62,000 nucleotides of DNA from Acanthaster planci (Eukaryota > Echinodermata > Asteroidea > Valvatida > Acanthasteridae). How positions within the stretch are numbered: the stretch's first letter is position 1; each line of letters starts with the position of its first letter. Under the pieces are notes generated by a model that made no database searches, had not been told where the DNA came from, and saw only the letters and a program-made list of their open reading frames with translations. The stretch covers positions 204,485 to 266,484 of the forward strand of contig NW_019091436.1 in assembly GCF_001949145.1 (NCBI RefSeq), in the 5' to 3' direction. Below are positions 11,501-23,059 of this stretch, piece by piece. The translations under genes were made by a program, and so were the position numbers.

Positions 11501-13040
11501 TTTTACGAAACAATACCCTCCAACATTGTAGATTTTGAGTTAACCTCAAGTTGAAGAGAGAATCTTCCCAAGTGCCTGCCAGTAATAACAAGGCCACTAC
11601 AAACCGCCTCGTCAAACTAAATCACCCAGACTTTAACAGTAGCGGAATCTTCTTCAGACTATAGCTCATAGAAGAGACAAGCAAAAGAGACAAGTAAAAG
11701 GATGAGAAGCGACGACATCAGTTGATGGCGTATCAGCTGAAACAAAGGGGGGCTACCGTGCTCAAGATGAAGTTAAAACCTCTCCAGGTGCCTGCCTATA
11801 GCGGCAGTATACATAGAAGATGGGTTTCAAAGACCCATCCGTAACAAAATATGTAATTTCTCTCTAGAAACGCTTACATTCCAGTGATGATGTTTGATAA
11901 TCATAAACCCGTCCCAAAATGGGGACTGCAAGAGAAAGAAAGAAAGGAAACAAAGTGCTCCGAAAATGTTAAAACTTGACTGTTGTAAAATGTATCGTGA
12001 AGGATGATCATACACAATGACTGGCGTGACAAACTTCTCCAGACGCAGTGATTGTAATGACGAACACGGTCTTGTGATAAAGACACATCTCCTTCAAGTA
12101 AACATATCAAGACAACTGAGAATTAGAATGACAAAACCCATCAAATATTTTCTTGAAAAAAAGATTACTGGCAACAGAACAAAGAGAAATAGAAGTAAAA
12201 TAAAATAACCATTCTGTGTAAAACATTCGATGTCGATTTCTGAGAGTTACGTCTAAAATCATTACGAAAACGAAGACAACTGGCTGGATGCATGTATCCT
12301 ACAGTTTGGTAAAGGCACAGACGGACGCAAGAAGCAGGCATTATAGGAGCAAGGATGACCCTAATGTCCAATAAGAAGAGGAACTGATGACGTCATTAGG
12401 CTTCATCAAGCACAGCCATTAGTAGCTGGTGTGCGTCACGAACTCCAGGACATGATCTGCACCACCGTAACCCCGAGTTCACCAAGAGCTGTGCTTTTAA
12501 TAAAAGAAGAATACAGCAAGCAAATCGACGATCTATGAATGTGGAATTCTTTCATTTTCGTCTCAGCAGCTCTAACTGATATTCAAGTGACCAGGAGAAG
12601 AAGGGTCACTCAAAACGAAGACAGGACCTTCCCAAGTACTTGACTATCGTCATAGATATTTAAACCTCCATTACATGCTGTGTCACTTAATTGGACTGAA
12701 TTTGTGCGTCACAATTTTGTGTCTTGCACCGCCATCTCGCCTTTTTCCAGTTTGGGCCGAAAACTGAGCTAAATGGACTTTAAAATAAAATTAACGTTAC
12801 ATAGACTTGTGAGGAGTTGTCACAACCATGACTACAGCTACAAACTAGGGCATTCAGTATAAACAATTACCATTTTGCTGCTGAGTCAGCCGAAACGAAA
12901 AGGTGAGGTCTCCTATTGCGGTGCCGCAAAGTGTTTCGGCCTTTAAAGAATGTATAGTAAGAAAGCAAACTAGCACTTTCCCGTAATTCTTCTCAACATG
13001 ATGTAGTACCGTGAATGCTCCGTTTTCTTTAGGCCTATAG

Positions 13041-13279
13041 GCTATAAAAACTGGGGTGTTAATTTAACACCTCAATTGTTTTCAGAGGACTACACCAACA
13101 CTTTTCACTGGTGTTAAAAATTTGGATGTTATTTGGTGTTACTTTTAACACTCTCCCGTTGTTTGTAACACTTGTAGGTGTGTGAAGTAACACCACTGGT
13201 ATTAAAGTAACACCCTATGGTGTGGTCATCTAATAACACCAAAAAGTGTTGATTTTAACACTACAGTTTTTGCAGTGTA
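13041..13279. mobile_element. MITE-like element rich in TTAACACC motifs
   Basis: The right end reads CAGTTTTTGCAGTG, whose complement CACTGCAAAAACTG resembles the left-end TATAAAAACTGGGGTGTTAA. Inside, GGTGTTA and its complement TAACACC occur about ten times in both orientations, so the element can fold in many ways. It has no coding frame. Elements with such CACTGCAAAAA ends and TTAACACC filling are, to my knowledge, common in marine animal genomes; the superfamily is not assigned. Confidence 0.6.
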
Positions 13280-15264
13280 TGGTCTGATAGGCAGCGGGAA
13301 GTGAGCCTCAATGTACCTTGTCAGATAAGGTTTGGTCTAGCTTTTGTGGATCTGAAAAGTACTTGTATTTCCTACAGTTTATCGTGTCCAAAAAAGTAAA
13401 AGCGAAAAGTTATCAAATCTCACAGCCTGTAGCTTTCCTTTCCAGCGGGGGTTACTTGTCGTTGTTTGCAGCCGATAACATTTCTTGACGGCTGATGTAT
13501 TGTACACGCAACATTTTTGAAGAGTCATCTCACTTGGCATGACCTTTCACCAAAAGAAGCAGTGTGAATTTGACAGGAAATGACCAATCAGCTTGCGTTA
13601 GGCCCAAGTTCCCTCTTTAATCGAGATTTCCGTAGGCCTGCGTGTAATGAGTGATTTAACGACATTGCCGTAGAATTGACATGTGTTTTCGCATTTTTGA
13701 TCTTTTCAATTTTTGACGCCTCCTCCCCCCCAAAAAAAGCAAACCAAATTTAACAGAAGATAACAAGGTATTTATTGTATGGCTTAGGAACACGGATTTA
13801 AGCAGGGAGAAGTCAAATGATCACCGAAGGCTAACCACTTGGAAAAGTGAGTATGGATTCTAGGTTTTAGGACTGGATTAAAATGGTATCAAGCGAGTGT
13901 GTGAATTCCAATAATTGTGTGTATTATCTTCCAACACGGCTTGAACAGTTATAGATAAAACTGAGTCCAACACAAGTCCACTCACGAATCCAGCCATACT
14001 CACCTGTCACAAGAAACAGGATCAACAGTGACAAACGAATGCTGTTGTCACAGCTCACAGGATTATGACTGGGCTTAAGACAGGGTAGCTTGTAATGGAT
14101 TTGAATAATGGACTTTTTACGGGACCGGTAACCGTTCTATTTGAGATGAAAACTGTCCACTTATCTTATAAATGCAACCGTTTCTTACGTGTCATATAGT
14201 CCTATCCCTGATTGTGTCTGTTCAGTTTGCCCAAGGTCCAACTGAAACGACACAGTTACTTTGAAATACACTAGGTCGGATGAATGAAATTACGGTAAGC
14301 CCATGCAAGACTAAAAATTTAAAAGCATCGACCTGGAAAATATTGGGCTTTGGTAAAATCTGTCAAACAACCAAAGCATAGTATGCGTTTCCTATTCGAA
14401 AGAATAAATATTTCCAAAAGAGACGATTCATCAGCACAGTGCAATCTTAGACCTGGCATTCAACAGCAAGCCATTACCATCAGTCACCTGATTCCTTATT
14501 TCAAAGCCTGGCTTCCTTTTGACGAAGGAAAATAATACTGATCATTCGATCACAACCACAACCTTGACCACACCACTGAATCATCAAGTTAAATTTTAAA
14601 CCAAACACGAATATGACCACTGGAGGAAGTTGTATTTTACATTGCTAAAAAGTACCATGATTGTGGGTGGTTCTTGGTAATTTTAACGCAAGAACTTCAT
14701 TTGCTAATTTTGCCATTTCCCAAACTCAGGCCTATGCCTCACCAAGAGGCCCCTCTAGAATGAAAGTGATAAACTTTGGGAGTAGTGAGATTTGAAGCTT
14801 TTCGTGGTGAGGGTAGCAAGTAAACCTATCTAGTTTATTTGGGAGTAGTCTTTGAATGTTTGGCGGAGAGAAATCAAATCAAACGTTTACAATGACACGA
14901 TGATTCTGGTAAAGAAAGGGATTCTGCGAAGAGATTTTCTATCAGTTAGCTTGTCCTGAAGACAACCAGAGAATACAAATCAAGTGCTATAAAGGCTTTC
15001 TCATTGGTTATTGTCGGATTCAATTTCTTACCTCTCGAGAAAAACATTTCCGGTGTATTTATCGCAAACATTCAAGAGTGATAATACGAAATGTATACGC
15101 TATCATAGCATTCAGGAAGATGGACAAAATTTTCTCATTATCAGACAGCTTCCATTTGAGCAAGTATTTCTCTGTATATCACATTCCATGTGTCCAAATC
15201 AGACTCCAATAATTTGAACTAACAAAAGGCACACATAAGATTTACGAACAGACAGGGCCTAGGC

Positions 15265-17265
15265 CTACATGATCTCAAGGTAGCGAGTATCGGAACTATC
15301 AGGCCTGATCGTGTTTTTTTCTGAGCTGACACCATTAAAGGGAGAGTCGCCTAATCTTCCTGCTCTTTTCAATTCTTTCACCTGTTCCGTCCACGACCGG
15401 ACACTCACTTTGCATGCTGATATCTGGCTCGGCGTGATGTACCCGTTGACTTCACCAGTCGAGATGGTATGGGAAGTTCGCTGCACCGCGGGCCGCACAC
15501 AGTCATTGTAATACTTAGGTCCCCGTTCATGCATAGATCTTGAAATAGGTCTAATACGGGGAACCAGTGACTTACTGTTCAGCTGTTGTTCCTCCCACAA
15601 TCGCCCCACGGCGTACGCACTTTCATCCGTTGTCATATGAATGCGCGTACGGGGATGAGCGTACGCATAGTCGTAATCGTAGTCCGTCCCCTCCGTGTTG
15701 ATTTCTGCCGGCGGTCGCATGTCTATCAACGCGTGTTCCTTGGACAAAAGACTAAATCGGTTCCGGCGACTCCGTTGACGAATGCGGCAGGTGGCCCACG
15801 CGGTTGATATAATGATACCCAAAACCAACAGCACAATGAAGGCGGACAGCACACGAAACTTGCTCCCGTCGGGGATTTCAGGCGGACCGGGAGATTTGAG
15901 CGGAACGGTGTCGACTTGAACACCTCCAACATGATAGCTCCCGTTGCTCAATGTGACAACACATATGTAGGTACCAAGCTGGATACTGTCGACCGAAAGT
16001 GAGCCGTTTTCGAGAAGTCTGTGTTGGTGCGTATTATTGTTGCTCACTTCGACGTCTGAGGTGATGTAATCCGCGCTTGGAGTAAGCCAGACAATGTGTT
16101 TTGTCCCCATATAGACTGGGCAGTCCAGAGACTGTAAACTTTCCCTGTCATCTCGTATGGCAGTAATGGTTGATATGTGCTCGATACCAGAGGCGCAAAA
16201 GGTGTAGAGTTCATGAAGGGAAATATCCCATAGCTCCCTGCCACTAAATAATTCAGGGGACTGGCAGACTAACTCTGTCTGAAGAAAGGCACGCGGCTGC
16301 TTTGACCAACGTGCTCTCAAGCCAAGAAGTCCGCAACTACAATGCCATGGATTGTTAAGAAGTTCCACGTATTCCAAGTCATCGATGGAATCGAACAGTC
16401 TCTCGTGTAGGTGCGTTAGACTGTTGTTCTGTAGCTGAATTCTTCGTAGGTGTGGAGATGTCTCGAACAAAGTCAATGGTAAGGCTTCTTTGAGAGCGTT
16501 GAAACCCAGTCGTAGATCAATCAAGTTGATGGTACCGGCAAACGACCTTGGTTCCAAGTATTGTAGTTTGCAGCCTTCTATGATGAGTATTTCTAACCTG
16601 TGCAAACTATTGAACAAGGAAGGCATATCAAGACTAATAGCACGATTTTCATGGGTGAACAAGTCGTGAGGCATCGTCTTAAGTTCCGAACTTCCTAAGT
16701 CTAACCACTTCAGATTCTGTGCTCCCTGGAACAAGTTCTGTGGTAGCCCGCTGACCCGTAGATTGTTGTCACCTAGGTTTAAAACCTCCATGCTCCGCAT
16801 GCCGTCAAAAGCATCACCACTGATTGACTCGATGCGATTTCCCGCTAAATTGAGCACAACCACACTCACTAAACCGTCAAATGCATATTCCGATATCTGG
16901 GTGATCATGTTGAACCGTAAATCGAGTACTTCGAGCCTTCCAAGCGGGCGAAAAGCATAGTCTGGCAGTCGCGAGATTCGGTTTTGAGCTAGGTGTAACT
17001 GTCTCAGTTCAGACAGGTCCTGAAAGTAATCCTCATACAGTGAACTGATGAAATTGGAACCGAGGTATAGAATGTGGGTATTTGACAGCATGTCAGAGGA
17101 AGGTAGTCTTCTCATGTTGGCCTCGGTACAGTTGACCTCTCCACCAACTCGGCAGTGACATCTCACGGGGCAGGCCGCGGCAAGACGACTGAACATAAAA
17201 AACAAGTACATTTGACTCAGCACACAGACGACAGACCGCCGAAGATGAGGTTTGCCAGACTGCAT
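15265..17265 (-). CDS. LRR-Ig transmembrane receptor
   Basis: A 666-residue type I membrane protein in one coding exon. The order is: signal peptide (about 1-31); LRRNT cap with Cys32, Cys36, Cys38 and Cys46; about nine leucine-rich repeats (about 62-300, typical LxxLxLxxNxI); LRRCT cap starting NPWHCSC with Cys309, Cys311, Cys334 and Cys357; one Ig domain with Cys382, Trp393 and GTYxC ending at Cys435; membrane helix about 471-493; basic anchor; and a tail of about 170 residues. The tail has a YDYDYAYA cluster and ends DTRYLEIM, an SH2-type pYxxI candidate. This is the architecture of the AMIGO/LINGO/LRRN-like LRR-Ig families, used in cell adhesion and neural or immune recognition; a one-to-one vertebrate orthologue cannot be named by eye. 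The ATG at 17265 directly precedes the signal peptide. A good splice acceptor at 17380-17379 suggests that 5' non-coding exons lie upstream. Confidence 0.92.
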   Translation of the reverse strand: MQSGKPHLRRSVVCVLSQMYLFFMFSRLAAACPVRCHCRVGGEVNCTEANMRRLPSSDMLSNTHILYLGSNFISSLYEDYFQDLSELRQLHLAQNRISRLPDYAFRPLGRLEVLDLRFNMITQISEYAFDGLVSVVVLNLAGNRIESISGDAFDGMRSMEVLNLGDNNLRVSGLPQNLFQGAQNLKWLDLGSSELKTMPHDLFTHENRAISLDMPSLFNSLHRLEILIIEGCKLQYLEPRSFAGTINLIDLRLGFNALKEALPLTLFETSPHLRRIQLQNNSLTHLHERLFDSIDDLEYVELLNNPWHCSCGLLGLRARWSKQPRAFLQTELVCQSPELFSGRELWDISLHELYTFCASGIEHISTITAIRDDRESLQSLDCPVYMGTKHIVWLTPSADYITSDVEVSNNNTHQHRLLENGSLSVDSIQLGTYICVVTLSNGSYHVGGVQVDTVPLKSPGPPEIPDGSKFRVLSAFIVLLVLGIIISTAWATCRIRQRSRRNRFSLLSKEHALIDMRPPAEINTEGTDYDYDYAYAHPRTRIHMTTDESAYAVGRLWEEQQLNSKSLVPRIRPISRSMHERGPKYYNDCVRPAVQRTSHTISTGEVNGYITPSQISACKVSVRSWTEQVKELKRAGRLGDSPFNGVSSEKNTIRPDSSDTRYLEIM

Positions 17266-17378
17266 TCTGAGACTAGCTGATGGAATTCTAGTAGCGTCTT
17301 CTCACAGATGCCGTTTAATCTTTGTCTACAAACCCACAAGATGGTGAAACATCCATCAAGTCTCGCTCAGTCTCGTGT
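17266..17378 (-). other. 5' UTR part of the LRR-Ig exon
   Basis: On the minus strand the tract TTTATCTTTTGACAG ends at 17379 and makes a convincing 3' splice site. The 113 bases from there to the start codon would be 5' UTR in the same exon as the whole coding sequence. Confidence 0.5.
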
Positions 17379-18348
17379 CTGTCAAAAGATAAACATTAGG
17401 GATTAAAAATTCTTATCGATGTAATAAAATGCTTGCACAACTCTCAAGTCAAGACTTTACGCCTTATGGTATCAATTTATGAAAATTTCCAAGAATAAGT
17501 GGCACAACATGGTAAGAAATTATCAACCGAGACTAGACAGCGCTTTTTCAATTACTGTAGTCCTTGGAAAATAAAGCTACGTCAAAGGGTTCCTAGAACA
17601 GGTTATAAGATCACTCAATTGTAATTAAATAGAAACGAAAGATCGGGTGTGGTATGATAACGATGTACCTTATTAGTCATGAATTCTGAACTTAAAGTCC
17701 TTTCATGCCAACTGTCCCAGTTTGGAAACTTTGGCTGAGTTCGGGCGGCTTGTTCTCGTATGTTCGCGAGCAGCTCGATTTGTTGTTCGTGAGTCGGCCG
17801 CTCGAGCGCCGAGAATGGACAACCGGTTATCGCTACTAGTTATTTGTAGCTGCAAGCAACATGCAACATGGCGGCGTCCTTGTGCATTCTTCGAGAGTTA
17901 ATGTTTGGATAATTGGGCTAACTTCTTTTCCATTAAAAATCATTTCTGTCATGGAAAATTGTTAGCGTTAATTTTGCAAAACTTTCCATTGTCTCCAGCT
18001 TTGTAAGCCATCTCGATAGTTTTTGCGGCTTTTTAAAAATCAAATCTCATGAGTTTTTCCGTGTGTTTGTGTGCAACCCTAACGAGGAGGTGGTGTGTGA
18101 ACCTGCTCCAAGAACAGTGTTCTTGGGTCGTGTTACGAACTCCTTTTGAAATGAGAAGTTAAATTTACCCTGAATACAAAGAGACAAATGGCTTGTACCA
18201 GTCAAGTATACTGAAGAATTGAGCACAGCCCGGTAATTCAATCTCTTTTAAAAGTGCGTAAGTAAAAAAAAAAGCTAAAAAATACTTTGCAAAAGGAAAT
18301 AAATTCATACGTGAGTCGGCAGTAAGGCTATAACTTGAATCCATTTAC

Positions 18349-18408
18349 CGTCTAAGGCTTTGTTCGTAGCTAATCGACACCAGAATGCAAGGTGATCTCC
18401 AAGATATC
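18349..18408 (-). other. Candidate 60-base 5' exon upstream of the LRR-Ig gene
   Basis: On the minus strand TATTCTGTTCAG precedes 18408 as an acceptor, and GACG followed by GTAAATG gives a donor after 18349. It would join the candidate exon ending at 18570 to the LRR-Ig exon beginning at 17378. Support is from splice signals only. Confidence 0.3.
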
Positions 18409-18569
18409 CTGAACAGAATAAAAGTACTGATATCGAAACAGCAACACACTCATATATAGTTTCCTCGTATTGGATGACTAACGTACATGTGTCCCGCAGC
18501 CTGCGATGGGCAGTGTGCGAGGAACCTGAACTAAGCTTGCAGACACATCACACTCTACGGTGGTCTCAC

Positions 18570-18840
18570 CTTAAAATGTCTTCTTTGTCGGTTAAGAACA
18601 GTGAAGCCCCGTCTTGAATCGATTTCAAGTGCTTCAAAGCCATGTTCCCAAAGGTCTTCAGCTAACCGTGCAACATGACCGCTTTCTTGGGCTGTACTGC
18701 AAGGACCAAGAAACGCAAACCGCCCCTGTCTCCGGAAAAGTGGAGGACTGTAATGCGATCAGTGTACTCATTTCCGTAACATTTTTGCATTTCACCCGAT
18801 CAACAACCACCATTGGCGTCGCTAGTAAACGTTGACGAGC
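18570..18840 (-). other. Candidate first exon of the LRR-Ig transcript with short ORF
   Basis: On the minus strand a strong donor AAG followed by GTGAGA lies at 18570/18569. Just before it a 25-codon frame opens from an ATG at 18644 and runs into the donor in phase 2. If this exon splices to the exon at 18408-18349 the frame stays open through it. It may be an upstream ORF in the LRR-Ig leader or the start of an unrecognised gene. The left boundary (18840) is arbitrary. Confidence 0.25.
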
Positions 18841-21800
18841 AGGAAACCACGTGATAGGTTGCTTTGGACACAGTGAGTCAGAAGAGGCACCTGCGCAGAG
18901 TTATCTTGTTCAACAAAAAAGGTTAAACTGAAAAAAAGGAAACATTCATTTACTTTTGTTTTAATATGCTCACTGAAATTCTAGCAATTTCCTTTCAACA
19001 AACGAGACAGATTTTTCTAATAACAGAAGAAATGAGGTACACAATATTAATGGTAATTACCAACTGTAACGGAACACAAAGTCTACATGTACATGTGTGG
19101 CTAACTGTACAATCTCGGACAGATAGGCTTATGAGCGAAGGCTTTGATCCTCAGGGTAGGCCTAAAGGCTAAGGCCCAGGCTTTGACCCTCAAGCTTTAA
19201 GGCTGAGGCAAGGGTCCTAAAATCAAGCCTTAAAGCACCGTTAAGGCTAAGGCTTAACATCATGGCACTACATCTACCTCACTGCTTGTGATAGAATAAA
19301 AAATAACTATGGTAATATTTAACACGCCAGTCGTTGCTCAGCAGTTGAAAGCCTGCCTTTGGGATCAATTCCTTTTCAGAATGAGACACAGTTTGCAAAT
19401 AGATTTCACGGTGATCTGCTAGGACAATAAATTATCAAAGAAGGAATTGTTGATTTTCAATGTAAACATTTGACAAACCTACAAACAATACTTAATTCAC
19501 TGGAGGTCTTGAAAGAGAGACAATACGAACAGTTCACAGTGTTCTCAACTGTACAATACAAAGTCCGTAGGGAAACGAGTATAGCTTCGAAGCACCCCGT
19601 AATAAGCAGGAGCACTTTTTTGTTGCTAATCCTACTGGTTAGGATAGCAGGCAAAATTGCGCGCGGTCAGAATCTCTTGCTGCAAAAAAGTTGTCCCATA
19701 TAATTCAGAGCAGAAAGAAAAAACAAACTTGGTTGCGTAAACTTAACACTGAGTCAAGTAGATTTTCCCCCATTTCAGTTCCAAAGCCTGGGGTATGATT
19801 GTGACTGCTTGTCGTTGGTAATGGAAACGACAAGCGGTAATCAATGTCACTCAGAGTCCACCAACAGGTGGAAGTAAACACGTCCACGGGATGACACCAC
19901 GCCAGAACACGTGCCAAAAGCTTATCTGCTTGGCATATCAAGTTGCTAAAGATCCATCAAGTTTTATTTTTCAAACTATCTCCAAACTGACTCATCATCC
20001 TCTACCTTCAGGTTCAAGACCTACAAATCCTTTACCATGGAAACCACGGATCGTTTGCTGTCAAAATCTATCACGACCGACCGATTAATGCAATTAATTG
20101 AAGGAAGTAAGTTCTTTTTCAATTTGCGGACATGTACAAATTCCTCTAAAACTTAATAGGTCAATGCACGTACATGGAAGTTAGGCATTAATCCGTTATG
20201 GAAATGAAGTCTGAATTCTACTTCACACCGACCAAAATTTTAAGGTTCAGATTGGATGGGTGCATGGGCATATGGATTAGATGGTGGGGTGATGTGGTTG
20301 GTTGGGAGCACACGCTTATGAAAGTTAGGCATTGTATCCTTAATTCCCCTTTGTTTAGACCAGGTTTCGATGCATGACGGTTGTTCATCATGAAATGTCC
20401 GGAAAGAACGTGAAAAAGCTGATGATCTAATAGTCTTGACATACTTAACGTCTTCGTGTTTAGCTCAGTTGTCAGATTGAACCTGAAACATCTTTTTCCC
20501 GATGACAAGCTGACCTTGGTTAGTCATATGTGGCCTAAAATGTCAGATTTAATTACATGTACCCTGATTTAGAGAGTGTACTAAATCACGACAACAAATA
20601 AATTTTCTCTTTAATTACAATGTGTATCCAATTAAAAGACGGACGAAACACTGCTGGAGGTTCAAAACTGCACCAAAGAACCGCAGTTAACGCCCAATCT
20701 AAATATCTTCATGCACACTAAATGTTAAATCTCGGCAGCACACCAACAGCAACAGGTGTGCTGGAAACAGTACTAGAAATTCGACTGTGCATTTTGGGAT
20801 CTCTTCATGTTGAGAAACTCTCTGTCCGTCCTCTTCTATACCAGTTATACACGTACAATGAAAATATGGGCTAGTAAAAGGTCCCATAAATTGTTAAGGA
20901 AAATAATGCTCAAAAACAGACACTTATTCGGAAGAATTTTAAAAGGATTTTTTTCTGTCAGTCAGAGCCACTATTCCATTTTTCATTTTAATGATAAAAC
21001 CCAAGCTTGGATGAATGTGACAAAGTAACAAATTTCAAACCATGATCATGTAAACATGTGAGCAACAATGGCATCTCAAAGTCGTCCAAAGTGACACAAA
21101 TATAGACACATTAGGAACACATCAACTCTGGCTTTTGCTCAGGGTGTTGTATAGACGGATGTGTTTAAGTTCTTACATACACAAAGAGCTCGGCAAATAC
21201 AACTTTGTCTGTGACCTTTTGGAAATGGTAGAAAAGTTCGATTTTAGGGGGCTGGAGATTTAAGTGGATGATTAACAATTACAGTTCAAACTGGTAAAAT
21301 TTTCCATTTCATCTCTCTGGTTAAAGTAATCACGTTTCTTTGAGTTGATTGAATTGTTACTTATTTGTAAATGAAAAATAAGACATGTACATATAATGAG
21401 CAAGACAATAAAAGCACCCGCACTTGTCAAACTAACTTTTTGTTCAAAACCTTTAAAAAAGAATGCTCATATAAATAAAAATCAGATGCTAACACGGGAC
21501 TGAATAAACTCTGGTTAAAATTGGTCCTAAACATATCTCACAGCAATGACACAATGGAAAGAAATGTAGATCAACCGAAGTTAAAATAATTACAAATTTT
21601 TAAGTAAAAATTCTCAATAAATAAATTTTTGTCAGAGATGTCTTTTAAACTAATCTCATAAAAATAAGGTCCACACATAGTATAAACGTTTGCAACATCC
21701 TTTAATAAGTATCTTAAGTTTTTCCGTTTTCCAACTAAACAGTAATGACCCCTCATATAATGATGACTTCCCAAATCCTTTTCAGTAGGATTTTATTATT

Positions 21801-22595
21801 TTTCCTTTAATGTACGCCCAAAGAACGGGCAGATTGACACGATCGCATGGTTACATCAGAGGTATTATTATCTTTTAAGCTCGCAAAATTAAAATTATGG
21901 TGTACGCTGTAGGTTCTGCGAAGCTTAGTCCAATGGCAGCATTTTGATATCACTTTGCTCGGAATTCTGGTATACAAACCCACACTGAAATTGTGGTGTG
22001 TGCAATGACACGCTGAGGTTCCTCACCCTACCCTTTAGGCCTACACCTTAACAAAACTTTGATTAGGAGATATGCGTTGGGTTTATATCCCAACGTTCTG
22101 AGGTTAACTGATCCATGTTTAAATTCTTCCATCTTTCTGTCATTTCCCGAGCAGTTTATATCGTGAGAAACTATCGTTAGAGATGCTACACAAAACCAAT
22201 GCATTACCACACGTTTTTATCAGTATCAAACCACAAGCTCGTGGATAGGCATTAGAAAAAAAAAGGCAACGATATTGAAATCAAGTGAATCAGAAAGTTA
22301 AATCTCTGACGATTATCTTTATGGAAATAAAGTCACTGCTACTTGAACAAAGCAAATTACTCCTTATTTTGTTTCTGGGTATATTTGGAAACAACGTTTA
22401 AGCATCCTACAAAACCATAACACTCGGCAGATGTAACTCAACATGAAATTACCACAGGGAGTAAATTCGACAACGTAGCCTTTTTACAAAGAATGCATCC
22501 ATTTCATCCGACCTTTTCGAGCAGAATTTCACTTCACGTTTTAAGGGTGTGACAGCGAAGGAGTTATAGCTAACGTGGTCATGTACAAAACATTG

Positions 22596-23059
22596 TCAAA
22601 GCCAGGTTGACTCAGTACCGGCATCATTGTATGCTGGCGTGGTTTCCAGCTCCAGGGATGTCACCGTCTCCATGCCAACTATCCTACCATTAGAGTGACT
22701 CTTCGATTTGTTAACCTTACAGTTCAACCTTTCTTCCAGATTCTCTCGGTTGCTTATTGTAAAAATCCCCACATTACTAGCCCTTGAGTCCTCATTTGCT
22801 CCTATGAGATCCTCTTGGGAATTCAGAGTGAAGCCAGTGTTGTCGAAGTCACAGTTACGGAGATTGCTTACGGAGAGTTCATCCATGCTATCTGCAGGTG
22901 TAATGTCGATGTCCTGCGGTGTGTTGCCATTTATTCCAAACTCACTGAGGCTTACTTCCTGCGTTGTGTCCTCAGGTTGACCTCGTTTTCCGTGTGAATG
23001 TGTCTTCCTTGCGTATCGACGTTGCAGGTAAGACCTCCGAAGGTAGTAAATTTTTCGCT
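22596..23059 (-). CDS. PTGER4-like: GPCR coding exon 3 (cytoplasmic tail)
   Basis: 464 bases. The acceptor CTATATTAG precedes 23059, and the first two bases AG complete a Glu codon with the G left by exon 2, so the join is in frame. It encodes a basic segment (RKIYYLRRSY and onward), then an acidic, serine-rich tail that ends STWL. This tail exon carries no domain of its own; the phase match and position support it. Confidence 0.82.

Larger units (their letters stand above)
5014..15264. other. 10-kb gene-free stretch rich in small repeats
   Basis: No exon with recognisable domain or splice support was found on either strand. The visible structure is repetitive: G or C runs of 10-11 bases at 5415-5425, 8332-8341 and 9846-9856, a TA microsatellite near 9630-9648, hairpin-forming repeats at 7.8-8.2 kb, a higher-order tandem repeat at 11.0-11.5 kb and an inverted-repeat element at 13.04-13.28 kb. 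An AATAAA on the minus strand at 14839-14834 lies about 430 bases beyond the LRR-Ig stop codon and may be its poly(A) signal. Confidence 0.5.
17379..22595. other. Gene-poor interval between LRR-Ig and GPCR genes
   Basis: Apart from the candidate 5' exons at 18.35-18.6 kb I see no gene. The stretch 19130-19255 is a run of degenerate AAGGCT/AGGCCT words. The remainder is AT-rich without recognisable domains, RNA genes or inverted-repeat elements that I can support. Confidence 0.4.

Noticed and set aside
11307-11615. 102-codon minus-strand open frame
   Set aside because: It overlaps the 199-bp higher-order tandem repeat; the frame is a by-product of repeat units without stops.
18349-18407. A protein-like frame (GDHLAFWCRLATNKALD) in the candidate exon at 18408-18349
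   Set aside because: It looks orderly, but it is out of phase with the open frame of the candidate upstream exon and is too short to support alone; I recognise no family.
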